A stretch of DNA of 64,000 nt, taken from assembly GCF_003584645.1 (NCBI RefSeq), contig NZ_AP017928.1, forward strand, positions 5,717,501-5,781,500. Direction: 5' to 3'. Positions within the stretch are counted from its first letter, which is position 1. Every line of letters starts with the position of its first letter. Below, piece by piece: positions 54,275 to 63,108 of this stretch. Below the pieces are notes generated by a model that did not search any database, was not told where the DNA came from, and saw nothing but the letters and a program-made list of their open reading frames with translations. The position numbers and the translations under genes were made by a program. This DNA comes from Methylocaldum marinum (GTDB lineage: Bacteria; Pseudomonadota; Gammaproteobacteria; Methylococcales; Methylococcaceae).

Positions 54275-55177
54275 GTGAGATAGCTCAAAAAAGAAATGTT
54301 GAGCCTGCGGATCGACGACCGGGCTTTTCTCAACCTCATCCGTAAATGGCTGAAGGCGGGCATACTGGACACCGACGGGCAGGTACTGCACCCGGTGACC
54401 GGGACCCCGCAAGGCGGCATCGTGTCGCCGATACGGGCCAACGTCTACTTGCACTATGCCTTGGATCTTTGGTTCGAGCGCAGGGTCAAGCCACGTTGCG
54501 GCGGTCAGGTCATTCTCATCCGCTACGCGGATGACTTTGTCTGCGCCTTCCAGTATCCGCATGATGCCGAGCGGTTCTACCGAGTGCTGCCGAAGCGCCT
54601 GCATAAGTTTGGGTTGCAGGTGGCCCCGGAGAAGACCCGCATCCTCCGTTTCAGCCGCTTTCACCCCGGACTCCCTCGCCGCTTCGCGTTCCTTGGCTTC
54701 GAGCTGTACTGGCGCCTGGACTGGCGAGGTGAGCTGCGGGTCATGAAGCGCACGGCGCGAAAGAAACTGCAAAGCGCCAAGCGACGGATGAAAGAGTGGA
54801 TCAGGGCCAACCGCCACCTACGCGGTCGCCAGTTTGTACTGGAGCTGAACCGTAAGTTGGTGGGACACTACAACGACTTCGGGCTGCGGAGCAATGAGCA
54901 GTCGCTGAACAGTTTCTACACCGGGACGATTCAGTGTGCCTTCAAGTGGCTCAATCGTCGGGGTGGGAAGCGGAGCAGCTTTAACTGGGCTCAGTTCAGC
55001 GCAGCGCTGGAGAAGTTAAAGGTGGCTTTGCCCCGGACAACCGAGAGGCGGCGCGAGCCTGTGGCCTTTGTATAACAACGCGCTCGTCGCGAAGGCGAGT
55101 ACAACCGAGGAACCGGATGCGGGAAAACCGCACGTCCGGGTCTGTGCGGGGGGGCGCCCGGTAACGGGCGTTCCTAC
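54275..55177 (+). mobile_element. Group II intron, 5'-truncated
   Basis: The 3' part of a group II intron. It holds the C-terminal two thirds of the reverse transcriptase/maturase, then domain V (about 55107-55143, GAGGAACCGGATGCGGG with the complementary CCGCACGTCC). Domain VI ends near 55177 with GGCGTTCCTAC. The 5' end, domains I-IV and the RT N-terminus are missing, and the left edge lies ~12 bases after the catalase stop. It is not expected to splice. Confidence 0.8.
54296..55075 (+). pseudogene. ltrA: Group II intron reverse transcriptase/maturase, C-terminal part
   Basis: Open frame of 259 codons starting within the palm domain. RT motifs are GTPQGGIVSPIRANVYLHYA and the catalytic YADDF in ILIRYADDFVCAF. 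These are followed by the thumb/maturase-type region (KTRILRFSRFHPGLPRRFAF) and a short C-terminal region. The fingers domain is absent, so despite the open frame it cannot work as an independent enzyme. Confidence 0.85.
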
Positions 55178-55406
55178 CGCGAGAGTATCCAATAAAGAAG
55201 AGCCGCCAATATCCGATCGAATTTATTTGTGTGCTTGTGTAATGCTTCGGAATTGGCATACAAGAAAGGCAACGGACCATTTTCCAACATGCGGATCCAG
55301 GATCTTGGAAGGGAGAGTGCTTGAGCAACATTGAGAACATCCAGTCGGTGGACAAACTCGAATCCGAGCCTGCCCTCGGCTAAGACGAAGAGGGGCGGGC
55401 GGAGAT
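55178..55406. other. Intergenic gap before the glycoamylase-like gene
   Basis: About 230 bases with no gene, no clear promoter and no intrinsic terminator visible. It probably contains the leader of the following gene. Confidence 0.5.
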
Positions 55407-57488
55407 GTGAACCTGATCAACCCACTGTTATTGATGATCGCCTTGGGTATGATGGCTCCTTCGGTTGAAGGAAGCGATCTGGCACTGAGCGACGAACCGG
55501 TATTGAAAAAACTGGCCCTGGCGGATTTCGACGGGAACACGGATGATGCCGTGTTGTTAGGCGAATGGAAGGCCATTGCGAAGCGCTGGCCGGGCAGTGT
55601 TGCGTTTCGGCTGGATCCGGGTTCATCGAGCGCTGCGCCCGGACGGTCCCTTCGCGTTGATTATGCGCTGCCACCGTCGGACGATTCCGTGGACCTCCCG
55701 GAAACCAGAGGCGAATTCGCCGCATCGCTCGCTTTGAGGGGTCTGGATGCGGCGGACTATGATCATCTGAGCTTCCGGGTGAAGGGTGATCCGGCCGAGG
55801 GCTTCAATCCCGAGTTCGAAGTGCAGTTTCACGGTACGGAACCGGCCGGGAGCGGGATGAAGGAAGTCGGCAATTTCATGGTCAGCGGCATTACCGATCA
55901 GTGGAAACGGGTCGTCGTGCCCTTGAATTACATGATCGGTATCAGGAATTGGAAGCAGTTGTCCGCTTTCGTCATCAGTTTTCCGCCGCGCGAGATGGGC
56001 GTTCACAAGGGAGCCTATTGGGTCGACGATATCGCCCTGATCAAGACCGGCAAACCCGGTCCCGGCACCGGCGATCCGGTTGTCGCCGAAAAGAAGAAGG
56101 CTTGGGAGGACGCTTTGGGCGGCGAAGCGGCGGCGCGCCCCAAGTTGCGGGAGCGACTCGCCGGTTGGCCCGCTTCCCCCTTGGTCGACGGAAAAACGCT
56201 GCCTTGCGATGAGCGCGAATTTCTGTCTCGGATTGCCCACGATACCTGGCGAGGCCTCGACGCCCTGATTGACAAGCCGCACGGTTTGCCGCTTGATCGG
56301 GTTCACTTCGGCAAGGGCTCGGTCAATCTCTCCGATTCGAAAATCGGCGATTACACCAGCGTGACCAACATCGGATTTTACTTTCTCGCCGTGGTATCCG
56401 CTCACGAACTCGGATTCATTACTCGGGAATTGGCTCTCAAGCGGCTAGCGGCGACGCTCGCGACCCTGGAGTCTCTGGAAACCTACCGGGGCTTTTATTT
56501 CAACTACTACAACACCACGACCCTGGAGCGCACCAGCAATTTCATTTCTTTCGTGGATTCGGCCTGGCTGACGGCGGGGCTCATGGTCGCGCGGCAGACG
56601 TTCCCGGAACTTGCGTACCGCTGTACCCGGCTGATCGAACACCAGAACTACGGCTTTTTTTACGATGCGGGTCACAAGCTCATGTCCCATGGGTATTATA
56701 TGAATATGGCGCTGCGCTCGAGCATCCATTACGGGCTGTTTTACACCGAATCCCGCATAGGCAGCCTGATTGCCATCGGCAAGGGCGACGTCCCGGAGGA
56801 GCATTGGTTCCGCATGGCGCGCACCCTGCCGGCGGAATTCCGCTGGCAATCGCTTCCGCCTCTGGATCGTACGGAGAGGAGCGAGAATGGTTTTCGCTGG
56901 ATCGGAGGTTATTATCAGTGGCGCGAGTACCGTTATGTACCTTCCTGGGGCGGGAGCCTGTTCGAGGCACTGATGCCCTCCCTGGTGCTGGATGAATCCC
57001 GGCACGCGCCAGCCAGCCTCGGCTATAACGGCAAGGTCCATACCGATATCCAGCGGGTCTACGCGCTGAAATCGCTTGGTTATCCGGTATGGGGCATGTC
57101 GCCCAGTTCCGTGCCGGGCGGTGATCGCTATGCCGAGTACGGGGTAAAGGTTCTCGGTGCCACGGGCTACGGCGGTGGTGGGGTGACCCCCCACGCGGCG
57201 GTCCTGGCCGTGCTCACGGAACCTTCGGAAGCCGTGGCCAATTTGCGTAAACTGATCGAACTTTATCCGATCTACGGCGATTTCGGGTTCTACGACGCGG
57301 TGAACCCTGTCACGGGCGAAGTGGCGTACAACTATTTATGTTTGAACCAGGCGATGATACTCGTCGCACTCGCGAATCATTTGGCCGATCATGCGGTTCA
57401 GAAGCGTTTCGCGGCCGATCCGATCATACAGCGGGCTTTACCCCTGATCGGCTTCGAAAAGTTCGTCGATGACGAGCCGCAAGCATGA
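55407..57488 (+). CDS. Secreted glycoamylase-like protein with N-terminal carbohydrate-binding domain
   Basis: A 693-residue protein with a short N-terminal signal-like segment (NLINPLLLMIALGMMAPSVEG). The start is a GTG at 55407; ATG 55434 is the alternative. Residues ~35-215 form a beta-sandwich domain of the CBM11/CIA30 kind (LADFDGNTDDAVLLGEW to YWVDDIALIK). Residues ~255-680 match glycoamylase-like (PF10091) domains: RIAHDTWRGLDALIDK, TSVTNIGFYFLAVVSAHELG, WGGSLFEALMPSLVLDE and YGVKVLGATGYGGGGVTPHA. Members are helical toroid enzymes acting on beta-glucans in some studied cases, but the substrate here is unknown. It is followed by a MalK-like ATPase. Confidence 0.82.
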   Translation: MNLINPLLLMIALGMMAPSVEGSDLALSDEPVLKKLALADFDGNTDDAVLLGEWKAIAKRWPGSVAFRLDPGSSSAAPGRSLRVDYALPPSDDSVDLPETRGEFAASLALRGLDAADYDHLSFRVKGDPAEGFNPEFEVQFHGTEPAGSGMKEVGNFMVSGITDQWKRVVVPLNYMIGIRNWKQLSAFVISFPPREMGVHKGAYWVDDIALIKTGKPGPGTGDPVVAEKKKAWEDALGGEAAARPKLRERLAGWPASPLVDGKTLPCDEREFLSRIAHDTWRGLDALIDKPHGLPLDRVHFGKGSVNLSDSKIGDYTSVTNIGFYFLAVVSAHELGFITRELALKRLAATLATLESLETYRGFYFNYYNTTTLERTSNFISFVDSAWLTAGLMVARQTFPELAYRCTRLIEHQNYGFFYDAGHKLMSHGYYMNMALRSSIHYGLFYTESRIGSLIAIGKGDVPEEHWFRMARTLPAEFRWQSLPPLDRTERSENGFRWIGGYYQWREYRYVPSWGGSLFEALMPSLVLDESRHAPASLGYNGKVHTDIQRVYALKSLGYPVWGMSPSSVPGGDRYAEYGVKVLGATGYGGGGVTPHAAVLAVLTEPSEAVANLRKLIELYPIYGDFGFYDAVNPVTGEVAYNYLCLNQAMILVALANHLADHAVQKRFAADPIIQRALPLIGFEKFVDDEPQA

Positions 57489-57564
57489 CGGCAAGGCGTA
57501 TCCGGACTTTTGATGGCGGTGACGCGTACTGGGCTGTCGGTCCTCCGTTTTAGGCGTGTCAAGG

Positions 57565-58656
57565 ATGGCGAGCGTTGAATTGGAACACGTAGATAAGATC
57601 TATCCCAACGGCCATCGGGCCGTCTCCGATCTCAGCCTTCGCGTCGAAGACGGTGAGCTGATGGTTTTCGTAGGCCCGTCGGGTTGCGGCAAATCCACTT
57701 TGCTGAGACTCCTTGCGGGACTTGAGGAAATCACGGCCGGCGTCATTCGTATCGGCGACCGCGTGGCGAACGAGCTCAGCCCGCAGCAGCGGAATATCGC
57801 CATGGTGTTCCAGGACTATGCCTTGTATCCGACCATGACGGTGCGGGGCAATCTCGAATTTCCCCTGAAGATGCGGAAGCTCTCGAAAGATGAAATCAGG
57901 CGCCGGGTAAGCTGGGCCGCGGACATGCTCGGATTGGGGGAGGTTATGGATAGGCTGCCCAAGCAGCTTTCGGGTGGGCAGCGTCAGCGCGTCGCCATGG
58001 GCCGGGCGCTGGTAAGGGAGCCGACGGTATTTCTGCTCGACGAACCGCTGTCGAACCTGGATGCGAAGCTGCGCATCCAGGTGCGGGCGGAAATCGGCGA
58101 TTTGCAGCGGCGCACGGGCGCGACCATGATTTATGTCACCCACGACCAGGTGGAAGCAATGACCTTGGGGCAGCGTATCGCCGTGCTCGACCAGGGCCGC
58201 ATTCAGCAAGTGGCTGATCCCAAGGATCTATACGAACATCCGGCGAATGCCTTCGTTGCGGGATTTATAGGCAATCCGCCGATGAATTTGTTTACCGCGG
58301 AGCTGCGAAAGGACCTCGACGGACGTTTGCAGCTCAGGGCCGGCGGACACGCTCTGCTGGTATTGCCGGACGGGCGCGCGGCGAGCCTTCGCGACCGCGG
58401 CTTGCCGGTCACCGCGGGGTTTCGTCCGGAAGCCGCGCGCCTGGCGGAAGAGGGCGGAAGCGGCTTCCCAGCGGTCGTGGTCAATGCGGAATACCTGGGC
58501 CACGAGACTTTGCTTCACTTTCGACCCGGACGCCCCGGCGATCGATTGCCGGAAGCGCCGGTCTGGACCGCGAGATTGCCGGGCCTAAACCTCTTTTCGA
58601 AGAACGAGGCCGTACGCTTGACGGTATCGCCGGATCGGATTTACTTGTTCGACTAG
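57565..58656 (+). CDS. ugpC: MalK/UgpC-type ABC transporter ATP-binding protein
   Basis: ATPase of a sugar or glycerol-3-phosphate type importer. 363 residues from ATG 57565 (GTG 57556 is an alternative). Motifs are Walker A GPSGCGKSTLLRLLAG, the Q loop FQDYALYPTM, signature LSGGQRQRVAMGRAL, Walker B VFLLDEPLSNLD and the switch His in THDQ. The C-terminal OB/TOBE regulatory domain (~235-363) is typical of MalK/UgpC. There are no permease or binding-protein genes next to it, so it must serve a transporter encoded elsewhere; such shared ATPases are known. Confidence 0.9.
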   Translation: MASVELEHVDKIYPNGHRAVSDLSLRVEDGELMVFVGPSGCGKSTLLRLLAGLEEITAGVIRIGDRVANELSPQQRNIAMVFQDYALYPTMTVRGNLEFPLKMRKLSKDEIRRRVSWAADMLGLGEVMDRLPKQLSGGQRQRVAMGRALVREPTVFLLDEPLSNLDAKLRIQVRAEIGDLQRRTGATMIYVTHDQVEAMTLGQRIAVLDQGRIQQVADPKDLYEHPANAFVAGFIGNPPMNLFTAELRKDLDGRLQLRAGGHALLVLPDGRAASLRDRGLPVTAGFRPEAARLAEEGGSGFPAVVVNAEYLGHETLLHFRPGRPGDRLPEAPVWTARLPGLNLFSKNEAVRLTVSPDRIYLFD

Positions 58657-58671
58657 CTGAACGAACCGGAT

Positions 58672-58693
58672 AAACTCCGGTCGGAGTTTTATT
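58672..58693 (+). terminator. Rho-independent terminator after the ABC ATPase gene
   Basis: A 7-bp stem AAACTCC/GGAGTTT (58672-58678 with 58683-58689), a 4-base loop and TTATT following, 16 bases after the stop. Confidence 0.65.
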
Positions 58694-58809
58694 CGCCGTC
58701 GGCTCTAACCATTTGTCCGGCCCGTAAACACCTTCCCGTTATCCGGGCCGCCGCCTACTCCGGCGGTACGCATTCGGCCCTGGCTTACGCAGCGTGTCGC
58801 CGCGGCGGA

Positions 58810-58842
58810 TTAACCCGGCCCAAATCCATCCGGCCGGGTTAA
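58810..58842. promoter_or_regulatory. 11-bp perfect inverted repeat upstream of kefB
   Basis: TTAACCCGGCC (58810-58820) is complemented exactly by GGCCGGGTTAA (58832-58842), with an 11-base spacer, 34 bases before the kefB start. It could be a dimeric repressor operator or a stable mRNA leader hairpin. Confidence 0.45.
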
Positions 58843-58875
58843 CGAACCGGCTGCCATGACGAGGCCGGGGGGATC

Positions 58876-60615
58876 ATGATCGACTGGAAACAACCGGCAT
58901 TCTTCCTCGAATTACTGGTCATTCTGACCAGTTCGCTGGTCAGTGTCGTCATTTTTCGGCGTCTTCGCATTCCCGACATACTGGCTTACCTGTTCGCCGG
59001 TGCCGTGATAGGGCCCTATGCGCTGGGTCTGGTGAAAGACGACGCCAACATCCGCTTATTCTCCGATCTGGGCGTCACTTTCCTGCTATTCGATCTAGGA
59101 CTCGAATTCTCTCTGCCCCGGCTGCTTGCGATGCGCCGGTCGGTGCTCGGACTCGGGATATTGCAGCTGACTTTCACCATTGCCGTATTGTCCGGCGCCC
59201 TGATCGGGTTCGGAGGCTACTCCTCCATCGCCTCTTTGGTCATCGCCGGGGCGCTGACGGTGTCTTCTACCGCGATCATCGCGCGGGAACTGCACGAACT
59301 GAAGCTGATCAATCGCCACTATGCGCGGTTGTCCCTCAGCGTTTCGATTCTTCAGGATCTCGCTGCGGTAGTGCTCCTGATACTGATTCCGACGCTCGGT
59401 GCCGCTTCCGATCAGGCGGTTTATCGGCAAATCGCGTGGACCATAGGGTCGACTCTGTTTCTCGGAGGCCTGCTCCTGGGTGTGGCGCGCTGGGTATTGC
59501 CACGCGTTTTCTACGAGATCACCAAGATGCAGTCGGAAGAAATCTTCGTGCTGACGACTCTGGTGATCGTATTGCTTTCGGGCTGGCTGATGAGTGCATT
59601 CGGCCTGTCCATGGCGCTCGGAGCGTTCATCATCGGAGTCATGCTGGGCGAGAGCGAATTCCGACATCAGGTCGAGGTGAGCATTCGGCCGTTCCGGGAT
59701 ATCCTGATGGGGCTGTTTTTCGCAAGCCTTGGCATGAAGCTCGACGTCGGGCTATTGAGCGGCGAATGGTCCCTGCTCCTGATCGGCACAGCCCTGGTGG
59801 TGCTGGGCAAATGGGCAATGACGGTCGTTTCGGCCCTGATCATCGGGGAGTCCTTCAGGACTGCCTGCAAGTCCGGGTTGTTGCTGGCCCAGGTGAGCGA
59901 GTTCGGCTTCGCCCTCATTGCCCTGGCCACTCAAGTGGGCATACTCGCAGCGGATACCAGTTCGCGGGTCCTCCTGATTGCCTGGGCCACGATGGTCGCG
60001 AGTCCATTGTTGATCCGCTACAACTTCGAAATCAGTGAAGCGCTGGCAGGAGTGGCGGGACGGCGGGTTTCGGCGCGGGACAACGAACGCGACCAGATCC
60101 CGGTGGACTTGAGCGATCACGTGATTCTCGCCGGTTACGGCAGGGTCGGGCAGATGATCGGGAAATTCCTGAGGACCAACGGGGTTCCGTTCATCGCGAT
60201 GGACATCGACAGCGAACAGGTCAAGAAAGGGCGCAAGGAAGGCGAGTTGGTGATTTACGGGAGCTGTGACCGGATCGAATTGCTCGAACGCTGCCACATC
60301 GCCCAAGCGCGTCTGGCGATTCTAACCTTCAAATCGCTCAAGGAGGCTCAGCGAGTGGTTTCGAAAATCCGCTCGTCGGGTTATGTGCTGCCAATCATCG
60401 TCAGGACCCAGCATCACACCGACTATACCGGCTTGATCATGGCCGGCGCCAACCATGTGGTGCCCGAGATGTTCGAAGCCAGCCTGCTGATCGCGGCGGA
60501 AGTTCTGACCATGCTGGGTTTCTCGAAAGCCGAGGTCGAAGATCAGATCGATACCGAGCGGAAGCGGCATCGGCATTTGAGGTGGACCAGCGCCAGGAAT
60601 CGCGAGGCCTTGTAA
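58876..60615 (+). CDS. kefB: KefB-type monovalent cation:proton antiporter with RCK domain
   Basis: CPA2 family antiporter/channel of 579 residues that exchanges K+ or Na+ for protons. About 12 membrane spans occupy residues 8-400 (DILAYLFAGAVIGPYALGL, LGVTFLLFDLGLEFSL, SILQDLAAVVLLILIPTL). A cytosolic RCK/TrkA-N domain has the Rossmann motif VILAGYGRVGQMIGKFLR (about 420) and probably binds NAD(H) or another regulator. KefB/KefC are gated by glutathione adducts, but glutathione-specific residues are not assigned here. GGGGGG lies just before the ATG. Confidence 0.88.
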   Translation: MIDWKQPAFFLELLVILTSSLVSVVIFRRLRIPDILAYLFAGAVIGPYALGLVKDDANIRLFSDLGVTFLLFDLGLEFSLPRLLAMRRSVLGLGILQLTFTIAVLSGALIGFGGYSSIASLVIAGALTVSSTAIIARELHELKLINRHYARLSLSVSILQDLAAVVLLILIPTLGAASDQAVYRQIAWTIGSTLFLGGLLLGVARWVLPRVFYEITKMQSEEIFVLTTLVIVLLSGWLMSAFGLSMALGAFIIGVMLGESEFRHQVEVSIRPFRDILMGLFFASLGMKLDVGLLSGEWSLLLIGTALVVLGKWAMTVVSALIIGESFRTACKSGLLLAQVSEFGFALIALATQVGILAADTSSRVLLIAWATMVASPLLIRYNFEISEALAGVAGRRVSARDNERDQIPVDLSDHVILAGYGRVGQMIGKFLRTNGVPFIAMDIDSEQVKKGRKEGELVIYGSCDRIELLERCHIAQARLAILTFKSLKEAQRVVSKIRSSGYVLPIIVRTQHHTDYTGLIMAGANHVVPEMFEASLLIAAEVLTMLGFSKAEVEDQIDTERKRHRHLRWTSARNREAL

Positions 60616-60658
60616 AAGGCTGCGGAGCGTCCGGAACCGCTCCAGGCGCTTACGAGCA

Positions 60659-60900
60659 GTCAAGAAAGTAAAGCCACAGGAGCCCCCATCTCCCTCTGGG
60701 ACAAATCGGCAGGGCGAGGCGCAACGCGACGAGCGGGCAGACCAGGGATGGGCTGCCCCGGACTCGCGAGAGAAGCGGGACAGCCTCGCGTGGCGAGGCC
60801 GATTTGCACGCGTGAGCGTCGCTTGCGGCTCCGCACAGGGAATGTGCGGAGTGATTGGGTTGGGGTAAGGGCGATTCGAATGGGGCTTGACTTTCTTTAC
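60659..60900. repeat. Inverted-repeat-ended element containing direct repeat B
   Basis: The ends GTCAAGAAAGTAAAGCC (60659-60675) and GGCTTGACTTTCTTTAC (60884-60900) are inverted, with two mismatches over 17 bases. The right ~120 bases form repeat B, shared with 52472-52602. It fits a 242-bp non-autonomous mobile repeat, of which the 52.5-kb copy is a truncated relative. Confidence 0.55.
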
Positions 60901-60908
60901 GCACAGTA
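60779..60908 (+). repeat. Direct repeat B (~130 bp), right copy
   Basis: Near-identical to 52472-52602, including the terminal TTTCTTTACGCACAGTA. It lies 14 bases before the stop codon of the convergent 5'-nucleotidase gene. Confidence 0.8.
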
Positions 60909-60921
60909 AAATCTGCGGGCG

Positions 60922-61845
60922 CTAACGATTGGCAATGCCGTGCGGGACGTGGCCCGTGGCGACGTGAAGGCAGGCGGATTCGCAATGGCCCTTCTGGTCG
61001 TCGAAAAAAATGTCCGCGCCGAACGCGCGCAGGAACGGGCCTTTGTCCATGCCGCCCAGGAACAATGCTTCGTCGATGCGAATATTCCAGGCGCGCAAGG
61101 TGCGGACCACCCGTTCGTGCGCGGGGGCGGCCCGGGCCGTCACCAGCGCGGTCCGGATCGGCGATTGATCGGGGCCGAACAAGGTCTGAATCTGGTGGAG
61201 CGCGGCCAGAAACGCCTTGAACGGTCCGCCGGACAGCGGATTTCGCGCTTCGGTGATTTCGTTTTCGGTGAACGCCTGCAAGCCGTCGGAGCGGTAGATA
61301 CGCTCCGATTCGTCGGAAAACAGGACGGCATCGCCGTCGAAGGCGATTCTCAGTTGCTCGGATTCGTTCGACGACTTGCTGGACGACATGATGGTCGCCG
61401 CCGCGTACCCGGCATCCAAAGCCTTGGCCACATCCTCGGCATTGGCGGAGAGAAATAGGTGGGCACCGAAAGCCGCGATGTAATTGAACGGAGACTGGCC
61501 GCTGGTAAAGGCCGCGCGGCTGATATCCAGCTGGTGATGCCGAATCGAGTTGAATACCCGGAGTCCGGTATCGGCGCTATTGCGCGACAGTAAGATGACC
61601 TCGACCATGGAGGCTGGCAAGACCCGGTTCAATGCCAAAAGCTTTTTGACCAGCGAAAAGGCCACGCCCGGAGCCAATAGGCTGTCTTCGTGTTCGACTT
61701 GATACCGGCAGAAGGCTTCTTTCCCTTCCTGTTCGAAAACGGCGTGGGACTCATCCAGGTCGAATAGGGCTCTGGACGAGATCGCCACCACCAGTTTCTT
61801 GTCCTGCCGGGTACTCTTTGCCGTAAGATCGGGCAGATTGCTCAC
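60922..61845 (-). CDS. Cytosolic 5'-nucleotidase (PF06189 type)
   Basis: A 307-residue protein of the bacterial cytosolic 5'-nucleotidase family that hydrolyses nucleoside monophosphates. It has LVVAISSRALFDLDESHAVF at the start, GVAFSLVKKLLALN and EVILLSRNSADTGLRVF. The HAD-like acidic motif is in RIAFDGDAVLFSDESERIY (DxD), and FLGGMDKGPFLRAFGADIFF lies near the end. No signal peptide is present. The gene converges with the right repeat element. Confidence 0.9.
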   Translation of the reverse strand: MSNLPDLTAKSTRQDKKLVVAISSRALFDLDESHAVFEQEGKEAFCRYQVEHEDSLLAPGVAFSLVKKLLALNRVLPASMVEVILLSRNSADTGLRVFNSIRHHQLDISRAAFTSGQSPFNYIAAFGAHLFLSANAEDVAKALDAGYAAATIMSSSKSSNESEQLRIAFDGDAVLFSDESERIYRSDGLQAFTENEITEARNPLSGGPFKAFLAALHQIQTLFGPDQSPIRTALVTARAAPAHERVVRTLRAWNIRIDEALFLGGMDKGPFLRAFGADIFFDDQKGHCESACLHVATGHVPHGIANR

Positions 61846-62094
61846 GCGCTCAGGAATCCATCAGAAAGGCACTTCATAACGCTAATGCGGGCACTAATGA
61901 CCGTCTCGCAGGTCTTAGCAGCAGTTTTGCGGCCGAAAGTTCGGCCCGGCCTCAAAGGCTGCGAAAAAATGCCCCGGATAGGCGAACAATATATACATTT
62001 TTTTCCCACTGCCGCAAAATCTGTCCTCCTTTTTGGAACGTGCCGAGATTCATTCAATAGACAATCAACTGAAACTATAACTAAAGCGTCAGCC

Positions 62095-62544
62095 ATGAAA
62101 GACTTATTCCGTAGCAAGTATTCACTCCTATTCTTGATTCTCTTCATCATTCTGCTTTATGTCATTCTCGAAAAAGCAATTCTTCCCTTCGTGATGAACG
62201 TGGTCGAATCGGATGTGTTCTTTGAGGAAGAAACGGAAGCGGAACTATTGGGAAATGTGAGGAACGAACGCACCGATTTCGCGCTGATGCACTGCAAAAA
62301 CTCTATGAAAGAGGAAGAGATAGTGCCCGAAGACGCGGATTTCCTGGACGGCAAATATGATGCCTGGGCTCTGGGCAATCGGACTTACATCATTCGCTCG
62401 GGCGTCAGAATGATCGACCCTGAGAAAGGGCAGGTGGAAAGGAAATTCGCCTGTAAAATTCGTTTGGTCGAGAACGATCCGACAGATTTCAAGAATTGGT
62501 CGATTCTCGGCATCGATTTCCACGGGGACGACGAGGAGGAATAA
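62095..62544 (+). CDS. Membrane-anchored protein of unknown function
   Basis: A 149-residue protein with an N-terminal membrane anchor (YSLLFLILFIILLYVILEKA, residues 9-28) and an acidic mostly hydrophilic C-terminal domain (VMNVVESDVFFEEETEAELL, YDAWALGNRTYIIRSGV) ending in GDDEEE. Two cysteines are present. The start at 62095 was preferred over upstream in-frame codons because the hydrophobic anchor starts there. I do not recognise the family. Confidence 0.65.
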   Translation: MKDLFRSKYSLLFLILFIILLYVILEKAILPFVMNVVESDVFFEEETEAELLGNVRNERTDFALMHCKNSMKEEEIVPEDADFLDGKYDAWALGNRTYIIRSGVRMIDPEKGQVERKFACKIRLVENDPTDFKNWSILGIDFHGDDEEE

Positions 62545-62587
62545 GCGACCTCCGGATGTTTAGGTGTTTACGGGACATCCATCGGGA

Positions 62588-62629
62588 CGGATTAAAGATC
62601 CGGCACACGAATGCGGGATCTTTAATCCG
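62588..62629. repeat. 14-bp perfect hairpin between the membrane-anchored protein gene and hinT
   Basis: CGGATTAAAGATCC (62588-62601) pairs exactly with GGATCTTTAATCCG (62616-62629) around a 14-base loop. It lies in the 113-base space between two convergent genes. No T tail is present, so it may be a Rho-type stop or a structured repeat. Confidence 0.5.
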
Positions 62630-62657
62630 GGCTTGGAGCGATCCGCCGGTGTCGGAA

Positions 62658-63002
62658 TCAGCCCGGCGGCCAGCTCATCGGCCGTCCGCCGAGGACATGG
62701 AGATGCAGATGATAGACCTCCTGGCCTGAATCGCCCCGGCAATTGATGACGGTTCGAAAGCCCGTTTCCGCGATGCCCTCGGAGTGGGCGACCTTCCTGA
62801 CCGCTTGCAGCAACTCGTGAGGCAAGGCCGAATCCGATTCGGACAAGTCGTCGAGAGTCGGAATATGGCGCTTCGGTATGACCAGCACATGAACCGGAGC
62901 GCGCGGACGGATATCCCGGAACGCTAGCACATGATCGTTCTCGTACACCACCGCAGGCTTGATCTCGCCGGCGACCATCTTGCAAAACAGACAATCCGTC
63001 AT
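62658..63002 (-). CDS. hinT: HIT-family purine nucleoside phosphoramidase HinT
   Basis: Hydrolyses adenosine 5'-phosphoramidates and aminoacyl-adenylates. 114 residues with CLFCKMVAGEIKPAVVYEND at the start and the HIT triad HLHLHVLGG near the end. Length and motifs are canonical. The gene is transcribed in the same direction as recR and ybaB upstream of it. Confidence 0.95.
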   Translation of the reverse strand: MTDCLFCKMVAGEIKPAVVYENDHVLAFRDIRPRAPVHVLVIPKRHIPTLDDLSESDSALPHELLQAVRKVAHSEGIAETGFRTVINCRGDSGQEVYHLHLHVLGGRPMSWPPG

Positions 63003-63108
63003 CGTTTCCTCCGCTGGGTTGAATTTGAAAACGGCAATGGTAAGGTCGATCGGCCGAAATCCATAGGGCTTTTCGGCTTGGTCCGGCAGTCAACTGCCGT
63101 TGCCGAAT

